64,000 nucleotides of DNA from Cryptomeria japonica (taxonomy: Eukaryota > Streptophyta > Pinopsida > Cupressales > Cupressaceae), in contig NC_081414.1 in assembly GCF_030272615.1 (NCBI RefSeq), forward strand, positions 661,240,438 through 661,304,437, given 5' to 3'. The position numbers and the translations under genes were made by a program. Position 1 is the first letter of the stretch. Each line of letters starts with the position of its first letter. The notes beneath the pieces are model-generated. The model made no database searches. It was not told the DNA's origin and saw only the letters and a program-made list of their open reading frames with translations. Below, in pieces: positions 11,572 through 21,925 of the stretch.

Positions 11572-12711
11572 TGATAAACTTATAAGGCATTGAGAGTGGG
11601 GGGGGTGAATGGGTGCAAGCAAAATCTTAATTAATCTGATAACACCTTTTACTAATATGAAAACCAATATGCATGCAAGAAATAAAACCACATAAGCAAA
11701 CACCCAGTAAAGCATGCAAACCATAACACAATGATTTTCATGTGGAAACTTAAATGGGAAAAACCACGGTATGAATTAATACCCACAAAGATCAACTATC
11801 TGCAGTATAGAGATCTGACCGGTTAAAATCATACAACACCCTGTTAGGAGTGACACCCGATTAAGAGTGCTTTAGCTCGGTTAAGAGCTATTACAATAAG
11901 GCCTGTTAGGACCCAACCCTGTTAGGAGCTACCCGACTAAGGGATTTCAAAACACAAGCTAATGTGTCACCTTGTTAGAGGATTTTAACCTTCGGACCTG
12001 TTAGGATCCTACCACACCCTATTAGGAGTGACCTTATGAGAAGATTTTCTTGCTGCAACTGTTAGGGAACAACAAGTTCAATTGATTTACTGTTAGCACC
12101 TCTGTGCCTGATTAAATTCGTTTATGCTTAGCTTCTACCACTGACTAAACATCAAAACCTAACTCCTCCTTCCACTGCATGATCAAATTCTCACTCTTGA
12201 TCCATAAAATCATTCAACATTCATCTCCTTATAACAAACTATGTTAGGTCAGCCAAGAACCTTGGAACAATTCCCTAGGTTCATTGAATCTGGCCACCTT
12301 TTATATTTTCCCGCTCATTACACTTTTCTTATGCCAGCCAAATAAAAAATAACTCAAAAACATAACATTATGTCTACCGGTGACCGATCAAACTATCTCT
12401 GCTTTACCGGTTATGTGTTCTTCATGTCTTTCACTGTTCGGCCGATCATAACTTGCTTAATACTTTGAATCTGTTGATGCGGTTTCAATCAAAGACTCAT
12501 GCCAATGTCATAAACATATGTTCCAAACAACAATGTCTAAGTCTTCTCCAATCTTCCATATCGGTTGTCTGATCATAGTTCTATTCTTGTTTACCGGTTA
12601 GGCTCTACCGGTTAGTCTAAATGACTTAGATGACTAACAAAACATGGTTGCCATCAATGGCAACACAAATAAAGTCATCAATCAACCTATTACATCATCA
12701 TCAAGCCAACA
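11572..12711 (-). repeat. 3' LTR of the polymerase-less element
   Basis: In plus orientation it runs from TGATAAACTTATAAGGC to GCCAACA, 1,140 bp. It matches 26411-27591, including the repeated CTGTTAGGA words and the stretch rich in ACCGG words. Purine tracts abut it at 12712. Confidence 0.85.
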
Positions 12712-12871
12712 ATCTCCCCCTTTGGCATTGATGGCAACACTTAGGAAATTTTTTGTCTAAGTGTCACATTACAAAAATTATGACTCAACTGACTCAACTC
12801 AAATACAAAACTCCCCCTTAGCAATTACATGCTATTACAAAATTTTGACCTGACTTATTACTCCCCCTTTG
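12712..12871 (-). other. Two polypurine tracts 148 bp apart
   Basis: On the minus strand, TGCCAAAGGGGGAGATT touches the 3' LTR. A second CAAAGGGGGAG word lies at about 12860-12870, again preceded by a CATTG...TGTCA context. The same pair occurs in the elements at 33397 and 51821. Confidence 0.75.
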
Positions 12872-13416
12872 ACAACAATGACAAAGCTAAGCAAATACAT
12901 TTGAAACAAATGAATACAATACATCAAAATTTGTATTACCAAATGTAAGAGTTCAAAAATTTACAATATTACATCTTGAGAAAAACATCAACAAAATTAG
13001 TCTTCAATACTTTCAAATCTTTCTCCCATGTCTCCAAAAGAGTAGATGTTATCTCAATATGTGTTTTGATATGCAAGTTCTTCCATAGCATCAAGTGTAG
13101 CCAAAATTGCTTATGTCTCCTTATATCCTCTCTTTAAAATTTGTAACTTAGGGACTAGGTGAGTCTTTAATTCCTGCAGTGATGCAATCCTCTTTACCTG
13201 TTCAACTTCATATGCTTTAAGCTTCTGCTGTATACTTATGACTGCTCTACCAAAAATTGTAGCTGAATCATTTAAAGGATCAAATGATTCACTCAAATCT
13301 TTCATCTCTTACCGCTCTGCCTTCTTCTTCTTATCAATATCATCATCAAACAATGAGAAGTTGCAAATAGTAGACAAAATTTAATCTCCGGTCTTCAATG
13401 CTTCCTTGATCTGCTC
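12872..13416 (-). pseudogene. C-terminal part of the accessory frame
   Basis: The open stretch 13305-13111 reads MKDLSESFDPLNDSATIF with a helical Lys/Glu-rich tail ending LVPKLQILKRGYKET. It resembles the C-terminal coiled-coil segments at 34878-35087 and 54222-54944, sharing a Pro-Lys plus hydrophobic signature in a similar place. The frame leads up to the CATAT target site of the nested element, and its upstream part lies beyond that insertion at 21926 and above. Function is unknown. Confidence 0.5.
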
Positions 13417-13421
13417 CATAT

Positions 13422-15089
13422 TGTGTAGGAGAAAAAGTGACACTAAGCAAACATGCCCTAATCTCACTTTCAACCACACACTTGTGGAATACGAAAGAGC
13501 CTAGAGGTATCACACAATTGGCTACTTCTTCTTGTGGAAGAGAGAGCCACGGGCTACCTATTAGGATTTCTATTCCTTTGTTGTAAATGATAGATAGAAT
13601 GATGCAAGTTAGATCCCTAACCCCAAAGTGCAATTATGAATTAATAACAAGATTGCAGAATTGAACTTAAATAATGGAAAGCTGTAAACACAAGGATAAG
13701 ACAAGAATGTAAATGCGTACCCGGAGTTAAAATCTGACTGAAAATGTTCGGGACGGGGGCGCGAGCGCCACTGTCCTGATTCTGCCCCTGAAACTGCTCT
13801 GAAAACTGCTGTTTTGCAACCTGGAAAAGCTGTCAAAATGCTGAAAATGTTGTCTGTCAGGAGGACCAGGGCGCCCAGCGCCCCTATCCCAGGGACCAGG
13901 GCGCCCAGCGCCCCTGTCCTGGCAGGACCAGGGCGCCCCACGCCCCTGTCCTGGTCTTTTGCTCTGAAATTTGGTGGGAAGGTCTGTCTCAGTTTGCTTC
14001 CGTCGGATTTGCAACTTGGGGCGTCGTCCGAATTCCGAAACCTGCACTTATATCTGAAAGGTGTTTGGGCGGCTATATAGGGTTTTGCCTTAGTCAAACC
14101 CCCGCTTCGGTGATTTCCACCTCCACGAATAGCCAAGTTGTATTGTAAAATGTATTGTGTGTGTAGACCTAGTGTGTGTGCAAGGTCCTTAAATGCAAGA
14201 AAGCAAACTAGAGCAACCTAGAAAGTAAACCCTAATTGCTTGTAAATGATAATGTAAATGCTCTAAATCAAGATGCAAAGTGATCTAAAGCATGAATAAG
14301 TGATATATTGAAGCTTATGCAAAGACATGAAAACAACATGAAATCATACCCAACTCTCAAGGGAGGGGTACAAGCCAATCTTCAGTCGGTAATCTCCTAT
14401 TGTTCTTCAATGTCTTCCAAGCCCTAAATGGATGAATGAAATTGATAAATGCTTGATAGAAGGATGTTGAATGTTGTTGAAGTCTTCAAAGATCTGCTCT
14501 TTCGCTGCATATGAGGTCCTTGAAAGCCAAAATTCCGGATCCCTTCAAATGAAGAAAGAGAGCTCTTATGTATGAAACCCTAGGTCTTAATTTCGACTTT
14601 TGGCCGACCTAGAGATTAAATATCCTGCCAATTTCTTGGGGTTAAGCTTTATTTTATGATTGGATCGTGCTCCCAAAATTTTGGGAAAAATGTCCGGGAC
14701 CATGTGCACGGGCGCCATGGTCCCGACAACTTTTCACCAAATTTTCAGGGCCGTCGGATATGATAATTTTAGAGAGAATCCCGAAGTTACAGGTGATTTT
14801 GAGATGTTTTGACCCCCGAAACCAAGCCCCCAAGCTCAAAATAGGACTTAATTAGGGTTTTTGATTAAATGATGTATTGGAAGAATAAAATGAAAAGGGC
14901 ACACTTTAATGAAAGGGCCCAACTTTATGATATGGGAGATGATAAAATAGAACCTTAGACCTAATTAATTTAATTAATTAAGTGCTAAAGGGGAAATGCA
15001 ATGCAAGATGCAAAATGCGCCAAGGCGGGTGCTAAACTAGGTGTGAAATTGTACCACCCTAGCAAGTGCGTACAATTTACGACGCTACA
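13422..15089 (-). repeat. 3' LTR of the young element, 1,668 bp
   Basis: In plus orientation it starts TGTGTAGGAG and ends GACGCTACA. It is colinear with 20285-21920 and 32 bp longer, which equals one extra copy of a GC-rich tandem unit at 13863-13952. A minus-strand polypurine tract abuts it at 15090. Confidence 0.93.
13863..13952. repeat. GC-rich tandem repeat with hairpin units, three copies
   Basis: Each unit of about 30 bp contains GGGCGCCCAGCGCCC or a close variant, in which GGGCGC and GCGCCC can pair around CCA. The flanking GGAC and GTCC extend the stem imperfectly. The other LTR has two units (20725-20783). Confidence 0.85.
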
Positions 15090-16769
15090 TTTAGCCCCCA
15101 CTTTAGTGGTCATATGAACACTACGTGCATATGCAAGCTAAAGTACAGAAAAGTAAACATTATTTGAAAAAGGATATATCCATAAGTCTGTCGAACGAAG
15201 CCCCCAGCGGTATCTGTAGTACACAGTTAGGAACCGCACCCTACAAAACACACGTTAGATCACAAAATCACCTAATGCTTACTAAGGAAGGTGATGAAAA
15301 TTCGAGGGTAGCTATATGCCCCCCCCTGTTTCGGCTTGCTAATTTTAGTGAGTTGAAACAAGGTATCATGTTTACCTCTTCGAATTGTTAAAGAATATTG
15401 ATGACAAATGCTCACAAGAAGATTTGATATGAGATCAAAAACTAATGGAGAATCATTTGGTAAGAAAGAGGACTAAATCTCAATTCCAACACAACAAAGA
15501 GTGTGAGGGTTTGAGAGTTCTCTAACACAAGATGAAGGATGTAAATGGAAACAAAATGCAAAGAGAAGAAAAGAAAGGAAAAAAGCATGAATACACCCAT
15601 TGGTGATCCATGAGAAGAATAGTGAGAGAGGAAACATGGACTTCTCGCCCCTAGATCTTGTCTAGGTGATCCATGGAAAAGAGGACATGGAAAACTAGCC
15701 CCTAGAGTCTGTCTAGGTGATCCATGTAAGGGAGGAGAGTGAGAAAGTCTAGCCTTATGCCGCTAGTTCCACTCAACCTCGTGCATGTGTGTGTAAGTGA
15801 GGTTAGAAGCATTTCGTAGGAGTCTATGCCCGAGTATGCTACAACCTGTATATGTATAGTACAAAAGTGTGACATCTCGCTCTAAGAGTCTGTGCTCTGG
15901 TTCCAAGAATAATCACCTTGCATAAAAGAAAAATGGAGAAATCTTGCTCTAAGAGTCCGTGCTCTGGTTCCGAGAATGACCCATTGCTCAAAAAGTGTAA
16001 TGTTTATGTCATAAGCAAAGTAGAACAAGGATACCTACCTTCATCACAAAAGAAGATACCCCAAAAATGCAACAATGTCATAGATCCAAGCAAGAGAGTT
16101 TTGCACTCTTTAAGCAAGGATAAGATAGTTGAAAAGGGATATCTTGTAGTATGTGTAAAGGAAATCCTTAGAGGAGAAGAGATCTTTATACAAAAGACAC
16201 CTATCCCCAAGGGGAATTGTCTCAGACAAATATAACATCTTCTAGAATAAGACAAAGAAGAGAATAAGAATGCAATACTTCCTTCTTTTGCGTGGTGAAA
16301 GTGATTCTTAATGAAGGATGACGCTCTTTTTAACCCAATTGGGACAATGAATTCATTATAGATGTATTTTACCAAGTGCAAAAGAGGTTGTAGTCAAGGA
16401 CTTACACCTCTTGTAAGAGAGAATCCTTGAACAAACAACAACAAATGCATACAAGGAATAACATCAAATAATAAAGTTCACACCATCCACGAAATAGGAA
16501 AAAAGTGGATCCTTAGATAAAAATAAGGAAAGATCATTGCCTCAATGAGAAGGACTTACACAATCTTCTAGGGAGAGATTTGGACATAAGAAAAAGAAGA
16601 GATGTATGAAATCACTCTTGTCCCCATAGGAACAAGAAAATTAGGCTATTATGTTGCTTCAAAAAATATATGATTGCACTTGAAATTGTACCATCATGAA
16701 TGACAATGAGCCCCCAGTAAATGAGCTACCAATGTCACATAATGATGAGCAACATAATAGCCATTAATG
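15090..16769 (-). other. Long untranslated 3' region and polypurine tract of the young element
   Basis: Minus-strand AAAGTGGGGGCTAAA next to 15089 is the purine tract. The rest has no convincing frame. It carries loose repeats such as CTAGGTGATCCATG (15600-15740) and GCTCTAAGAGTC(T/C)GTGCTCTGG (15879 and 15939). Parts correspond to 60361-62309 in the related element at 43892, for example the GAGTGGAACTAG words. Confidence 0.7.
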
Positions 16770-19700
16770 TTATTTAAAGACATGATAGATTGAATGAGGT
16801 ATTTGAATATGACATGCTAAATGCTCAACTATAAGTGAGATCAAAAACATGTATAAAATGATAAAAATTGAAGAAGAAAAATCACAAGAAATCTTAGAAG
16901 AGGGATGAGTGTAATTTATTAGAGCCTTATCCCTGGAGGAAAGGACTTTATGATGAATAGGAGATAAAGATTCATAAGTGGATTTAGAAATTTGAGGGGA
17001 TTCATAAAGAGATTTGTTCATCACCAAAATTTTCTTATGAGGGGAATGAGAGTTGCTAGAAGTAGAAGATGATTTAGTTGAAGTGAGATCATCATCACTA
17101 GTAAATATAGTATTCACATTAAGAGATGGTCTTTTAGATGCTTTAGTGCGTTTGCAGGGATTATAGCCAAGTCCACAGGCATAATTGTGAAAATTAGTCT
17201 CTAGAGGAACTTTTATCCCTTGTTCATGAGCGCCACAACCATTTCCATGATACCCATGCTTAGCAAAAATGCGAAAACCACGACCATAACGATCAGCCAT
17301 TTCAGGAAGAGAAGGTGGTTTTTCATAAGACAAAGAATCAAACTCTTCATAATTAGAGGTGTGAGGAGAAGAAGTTTGAGAAGCGGTCACAAAATTATTG
17401 CTCATAGGTTCAAGTAAGACTGATTGATCTCTAGTTTCTTCCTTCTTTTTACCTTTAAGATCTCTAGGAGGAACCCTATATTCACCTACAAAGGTAGGAT
17501 TAAAGTCAAGGGACCCCCAATCGTCTTCTGCGAGAACCTTCTCAGGATCAAAAGCCTTTTCATGTGTAAACTCACGTCGAGAAGGATCTTCTTCAGGAGC
17601 TTTAGACTTATCCAAAGAATTTTGATTATTAGAGGGTGATGATTCATCCATAGGTATTTTGTTTAAAGAGTCATCACTAGAAGAGGAAGGTTTAGAAGAA
17701 CTCCCTTTGGAAGTAGATGTTTGCAAACAAGCTTGAAGATTAGTATCACCTATCAAGGTATATGTCTTATTGTTATAAATGAATTTAACTTGTCTATGCA
17801 ATGTAGAGGGGACAGCTTGCATACTGTGAATCCAAGGTCTCCCTAATAGCAAGTTGTATGATAGATTTCCTGACATAACATGGATAGGAGTAGGCAAAGT
17901 AACAGGTCCCACTGTGATGGGTAAGGTGATAATACCTAATGAAGACTTAGCCACATTATCAAAGCCTCGAATGGGACGAGAGTCAGGCTCAATAAGGGAT
18001 GTATCCACATTCATCTTATGCAATAGATTAATGCTACACACATTAAGGCCAGAACCATTATCTATCAGTGTTCGTCTTATAGCAGTGTCATTTATGATAA
18101 CCACAATCATCAAGGGATCATATTGTTGTTGAATTTCACTAGTAGGCAACTCATCTTGGGTAAACACAATTTGAGCTTTAGGATTCATCACAGAGTTAAC
18201 TAAAGATGCTATATTACTAGATGTACTCGGTGGAGGAACATTCAAATCTTTCAAGGCATCTTGTAACATTCCATGATGAGCGGAAGAAGTTTGGATCAAA
18301 TCCCAAAGGGATATCTTAGCAGGGGTAGCTTTAAGTTGTTCTATGAGATCATATTCCTTACCAAGAACTTGTGAAATACGTGGAGCTTGCGGAAGAATTG
18401 GTTGAGAAGGAGGAAGTGAAGTTGGGATAACTGGAGGAGGATTAGGTTGCCTATTGTTTCTTGTGTTATAGGTATGGGCAACCGCATGATAACTCTCTCT
18501 AGTCAGTTGCTTAGCATACTCATAAGGGCTCTTAGAAGAATAACCTCCTTGCACAGTAATAATAGGTTTCTTAGGAGTGCAAAAAGAATCATTAGCATAA
18601 CCACCTTGAACCACTAAGATAGGCTTATTTAAAGGTTGAGAATTTTGTGAAGGACAAGCACCTTGGACCGTGAAGAGAGGTTTGTTAGGTGTTTCATTCA
18701 CATGTATCAAATTGATTGAGGATGGTTTAGAGGAATGAAAAAAAATGTTGGAAGAATTGTTGATGGTCTTCTCTTGCACCAAAATCTCATCACGTATTAA
18801 ATCAATTTTAGGAGAGAGACAAGGGGTAGGCATTGATGTTCTAGTAGGAAGAGGAGAGGTCATATCATCCTTTATCATCACAGGATCTACATGGGGAATA
18901 AACTCTCTAGGAGAAGGATCAACACTACTCTCTAAAGTCTCACTTTTGAGAGGGAGATCTTTGAAAGAAATGTTAATCATCTTGCTTTGAACTAGGGTAT
19001 CCTTATGAGTAGAACCAAGTTGAGGAGAGGGAGATGCTTTATTTTTAGAGGGAGAATAATTGAGATTCAAGGAAGGTGAGAAATTATCAAGGGAGAGAGA
19101 ATAATCTACACCTTCTTCTAATGGTTCATCCCAAATAGTGAAGTGGTTGGAAGGAATGTTTGAAGTATTGTCAATTTCGGGAGAGGAGATAACTTTGTTT
19201 ATTAATTCCTCATCCTTAGAAGGGAGAGCATCAATAGATGTGTTAAACTCATCCTCTTTCCTCAAAATATGTTCAATATGATCTTTAGGGGAGAGAGAAT
19301 TAAGGAAAGTGCTTATTATTTCATCTTCTTTCTCTAAGGGATGCTTATGGGTAAGACAAACTTTAGGAGAAGGGTAAGCATTTATCATTAATTCATCATC
19401 TCTAGTGGGAATTTTGTTAGAAAAGGAAATGCCATCACTAGGAAATGTAGGGATGATGTCATCTTCTTGCACAAAAGGATCCTCATGAAGGGAGTGTTTT
19501 TTAGGAGGAACATGAACATATTTCTCCAAAGATTCATGCTTAGGAAGGAGATCTTTGAAAGAAGTGTTCATAACCTCTTGTTGCACTAACATGCCCCCAT
19601 TGGAAGGACCAACTTTAGGAGAAAATAAGTCAATGTCCATCAATACCTTTTCACTTAGAGAGGCATCATGTAGGGAAGGTAAAGTAACATTAAGAAAGGT

Positions 19701-19937
19701 GTTTATGATATTATTCTCTACCTCTAGGATAGCTAAATAGGAAGGGCACATTTTAGGAGAATTGTCAAGATCACTCTTAAAGTCTTCATCCTTAGAGCAT
19801 GGGAGAGTCTCAAAGGGATTGATAGCAACTCTTTTAGGCACTAAAATGTTGTTATATATGGGGGGAGGTTCTTTAGGAGAAGGAAAAATTGAAACCAAGG
19901 AAGCTAACCCATTATCACATCTATGAAATGAATGCAT
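16770..19937 (-). CDS. Retropepsin and G-patch polyprotein of a Tat-like element, intact
   Basis: The 1,055-residue frame begins about 330 bp after the primer site. Residues 1 to about 400 are Ser/Pro/Asp-rich, with a long internal duplication (TSFKDLLPKHESLE and ISFKDLPLKSETLE) instead of a recognisable capsid. Residues near 415-465 carry three VQG repeats. A linker (YDLIEQLKATPAKISLWDLI) follows, as in Tat-type elements. The protease is near 600-740 with active site LIDNGSGLNV (Asp at about 625) and LLLGRPWIH. A G-patch-like motif lies near 880-930 (GYHGNGCGAHEQGI, then GLGYNP). The end has a hydrophobic helix (FIILYMFLISLIVEHLA). The protease would mature the polyprotein; the G-patch is known to bind RNA or helicases. 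No polymerase follows. Confidence 0.85.
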   Translation of the reverse strand: MHSFHRCDNGLASLVSIFPSPKEPPPIYNNILVPKRVAINPFETLPCSKDEDFKSDLDNSPKMCPSYLAILEVENNIINTFLNVTLPSLHDASLSEKVLMDIDLFSPKVGPSNGGMLVQQEVMNTSFKDLLPKHESLEKYVHVPPKKHSLHEDPFVQEDDIIPTFPSDGISFSNKIPTRDDELMINAYPSPKVCLTHKHPLEKEDEIISTFLNSLSPKDHIEHILRKEDEFNTSIDALPSKDEELINKVISSPEIDNTSNIPSNHFTIWDEPLEEGVDYSLSLDNFSPSLNLNYSPSKNKASPSPQLGSTHKDTLVQSKMINISFKDLPLKSETLESSVDPSPREFIPHVDPVMIKDDMTSPLPTRTSMPTPCLSPKIDLIRDEILVQEKTINNSSNIFFHSSKPSSINLIHVNETPNKPLFTVQGACPSQNSQPLNKPILVVQGGYANDSFCTPKKPIITVQGGYSSKSPYEYAKQLTRESYHAVAHTYNTRNNRQPNPPPVIPTSLPPSQPILPQAPRISQVLGKEYDLIEQLKATPAKISLWDLIQTSSAHHGMLQDALKDLNVPPPSTSSNIASLVNSVMNPKAQIVFTQDELPTSEIQQQYDPLMIVVIINDTAIRRTLIDNGSGLNVCSINLLHKMNVDTSLIEPDSRPIRGFDNVAKSSLGIITLPITVGPVTLPTPIHVMSGNLSYNLLLGRPWIHSMQAVPSTLHRQVKFIYNNKTYTLIGDTNLQACLQTSTSKGSSSKPSSSSDDSLNKIPMDESSPSNNQNSLDKSKAPEEDPSRREFTHEKAFDPEKVLAEDDWGSLDFNPTFVGEYRVPPRDLKGKKKEETRDQSVLLEPMSNNFVTASQTSSPHTSNYEEFDSLSYEKPPSLPEMADRYGRGFRIFAKHGYHGNGCGAHEQGIKVPLETNFHNYACGLGYNPCKRTKASKRPSLNVNTIFTSDDDLTSTKSSSTSSNSHSPHKKILVMNKSLYESPQISKSTYESLSPIHHKVLSSRDKALINYTHPSSKISCDFSSSIFIILYMFLISLIVEHLACHIQIPHSIYHVFK

Positions 19938-20263
19938 TATGATAACAATTTTCCTCTTTCAAATGATAACACATGCAAAATAGAAGGAAATGTTTAATTT
20001 TAACCAATGCAAGCACTTAGAATGTAGATTTAGAAAATGAAATTTATGATTCAAATGAGTTCCTAAATCAGATTTAAAATTATTGATCCAAATTAAGCTA
20101 TCCACAAGTTCAACTTTGAATTGAAAAATTAGGGTTTTAGCAAAAATTTCCTCTAAATTTTTGAATCTTGCAAGAAATTGAGACTTGTAAATACAATTTT
20201 GAATTTGAAATAGCATAAACACTCAAATTTGAAAACATAAATCAGAATTAGAGAAGATTGGAG

Positions 20264-20281
20264 TTCACGTCGGGTTCACCA
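20264..20281 (-). other. Primer-binding site, tRNA-Trp type
   Basis: The plus-strand sequence TTCACGTCGGGTTCACCA equals, as recalled, the last 18 bases of plant tRNA-Trp including CCA. It lies three bases from the 5' LTR edge at 20285, the correct position to prime minus-strand synthesis. Confidence 0.8.
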
Positions 20282-20284
20282 AAA

Positions 20285-21920
20285 TGTGTAGGAGAAAAAG
20301 TGACACTAAGCAAACATGCCCTAATCTCACTTTCAACCACACACTTGTGGAATACGAAAGAGCCTAGAGGTATCACACAATTGGCTACTTCTTCTTGTGG
20401 AAGAGAGAGCCACGGGCTACCTATTAGGATTTCTATTCCTTTGTTGTAAATGATAGATAGAATGATGCAAGTTCAATCCCTAACCCCAAAGTGCAATTAT
20501 GAATTAATAACAAGATTGCAGAATTGAACTTAAATAATGGAAAGCTGTAAACACAAGGATAAGACAAGAATGTAAATGCGTACTCGGAGTTAAAATCTGA
20601 CTGAAAATGTTTGGGACGGGGGCGCGAGCGCCACTGTCCTGATTCTGCCCCTGAAACTGCTCTGAAAACTGCTGTTTTGCAACCTGGAAAAGCTGTCAAA
20701 ATGCTGAAAATGTTGTCTGTCAGGAGGACCAGGGCGCCCAGCGCCCCTGTCCCAGGGACCAGGGCGCCCAGCGCCCCTGTCCTTGTCTTTTGCTCTGAAA
20801 TTTGGTGGGAAGGTCTGTCTCAGTTTGCTTCCGTCGGATTTGCAACTTGGGGCGTCGTCCGAATTCCGAAACCTGCACTTATATCTGAAAGGTGTTTGGG
20901 CGGCTATATAGGGTTTTGCCTTAGTCAAACCCTCGCTTCGGTGATTTCCACCTCCACGAATAGACAAGTTGTATTGTAAAATGTATTGTGTGTGTAGACC
21001 TAGTGTGTGTGCAAGGTCCTTAAATGCAAGAAAGCAAACTAGAGCAACCTAGAAAGTAAACCCTAATTGCTTGTAAATGATAATGTAAATGCTCTAAATC
21101 AAGATGCAAAGTGATCTAAAGCATGAATAAGTGATATATTGAAGCTTATGCAAAGACATGAAAACAACATGAAATCATACCCAACTCTCAAGGGAGGGGT
21201 ACAAGCCAATCTTCAGTCGGTAATCTCCTATTGTTCTTCAATGTCTTCCAAGCCCTAAATGGATGAATGAAATTGATAAATGCTTGATAGAAGGATGTTG
21301 AATGTTGTTGAAGTCTTCAAAGATATGCTCTTTCACTGCATATGAGGTCCTTGAAAGCCAAAATTCCGGATCCCTTCAAATGAAGAAAGAGAGCTCTTAT
21401 GTATGAAACCCTAGGTCTTAATTTCGACTTTTGGCCGACCTAGAGATTAAATATCCTGCCAATTTCTTGGGGTTAAGCTTTATTTTATGATTGGATCGTG
21501 CTCCCAAAATTTCGGGAAAAATGTCCGGGACCATGTGCACGGGCGCCATGGTCCCGACAACTTTTCACCAAATTTTCAGGGCCGTCGGATATGATGATTT
21601 TAGAGAGAATCCCGAAGTTACAGGTGATTTTGAGATGTTTTGACCCCCGAAACCAAGCCCCCAAGCTCAAAATAGGACTTAATTAGGGTTTTTGATTAAA
21701 TGATGTATTGGAAGAATAAAATGAAAAGGGCACACTTTAATGAAAGGGCCCAACTTTATGATATGGGAGATGATAAAATAGAACCTTAGACCTAATTAAT
21801 TTAATTAATTAAGTGCTAAAGGGGAAATGCAATGCAAGATGCAAAATGCGCCAAGGCGGGTGCTAAACTAGGTGTGAAATTGTACCACCCTAGCAAGTGC
21901 GTACAATTTACGACGCTACA
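20285..21920 (-). repeat. 5' LTR of the young element, 1,636 bp
   Basis: In plus orientation it starts TGTGTAGGAG and ends GACGCTACA, and it aligns end to end with 13422-15089. It contains two GC-rich hairpin units (20725-20783) and a nine-base perfect inverted repeat GGGACCATG / CATGGTCCC (21527-21535 and 21547-21555). Confidence 0.93.
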
Positions 21921-21925
21921 CATAT

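Larger units (their letters stand above)
13422..21920 (-). mobile_element. Young non-autonomous Ty3/gypsy (Tat-like) element with protease/G-patch ORF
   Basis: Nearly identical LTRs (13422-15089 and 20285-21920) enclose a minus-strand internal region. It has a Trp-type primer site, one intact 1,055-codon ORF, a long untranslated stretch and a polypurine tract. CATAT flanks both ends (13417-13421 and 21921-21925). By eye the LTRs differ at about a dozen positions plus one 32-bp repeat unit, so the insertion is recent compared with everything else here. No reverse transcriptase, RNase H or integrase is present. It lies within the accessory frame of the 11572-27591 element. Confidence 0.92.

Noticed and set aside
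18745-18990. Plus-strand frames opposite the 1,055-codon ORF
   Set aside because: Shadows of the minus-strand coding sequence with no independent signal.
20264-20281. Possible tRNA-Trp gene
   Set aside because: Only the terminal 18 bases are present, at the exact primer-site position; there is no cloverleaf upstream.
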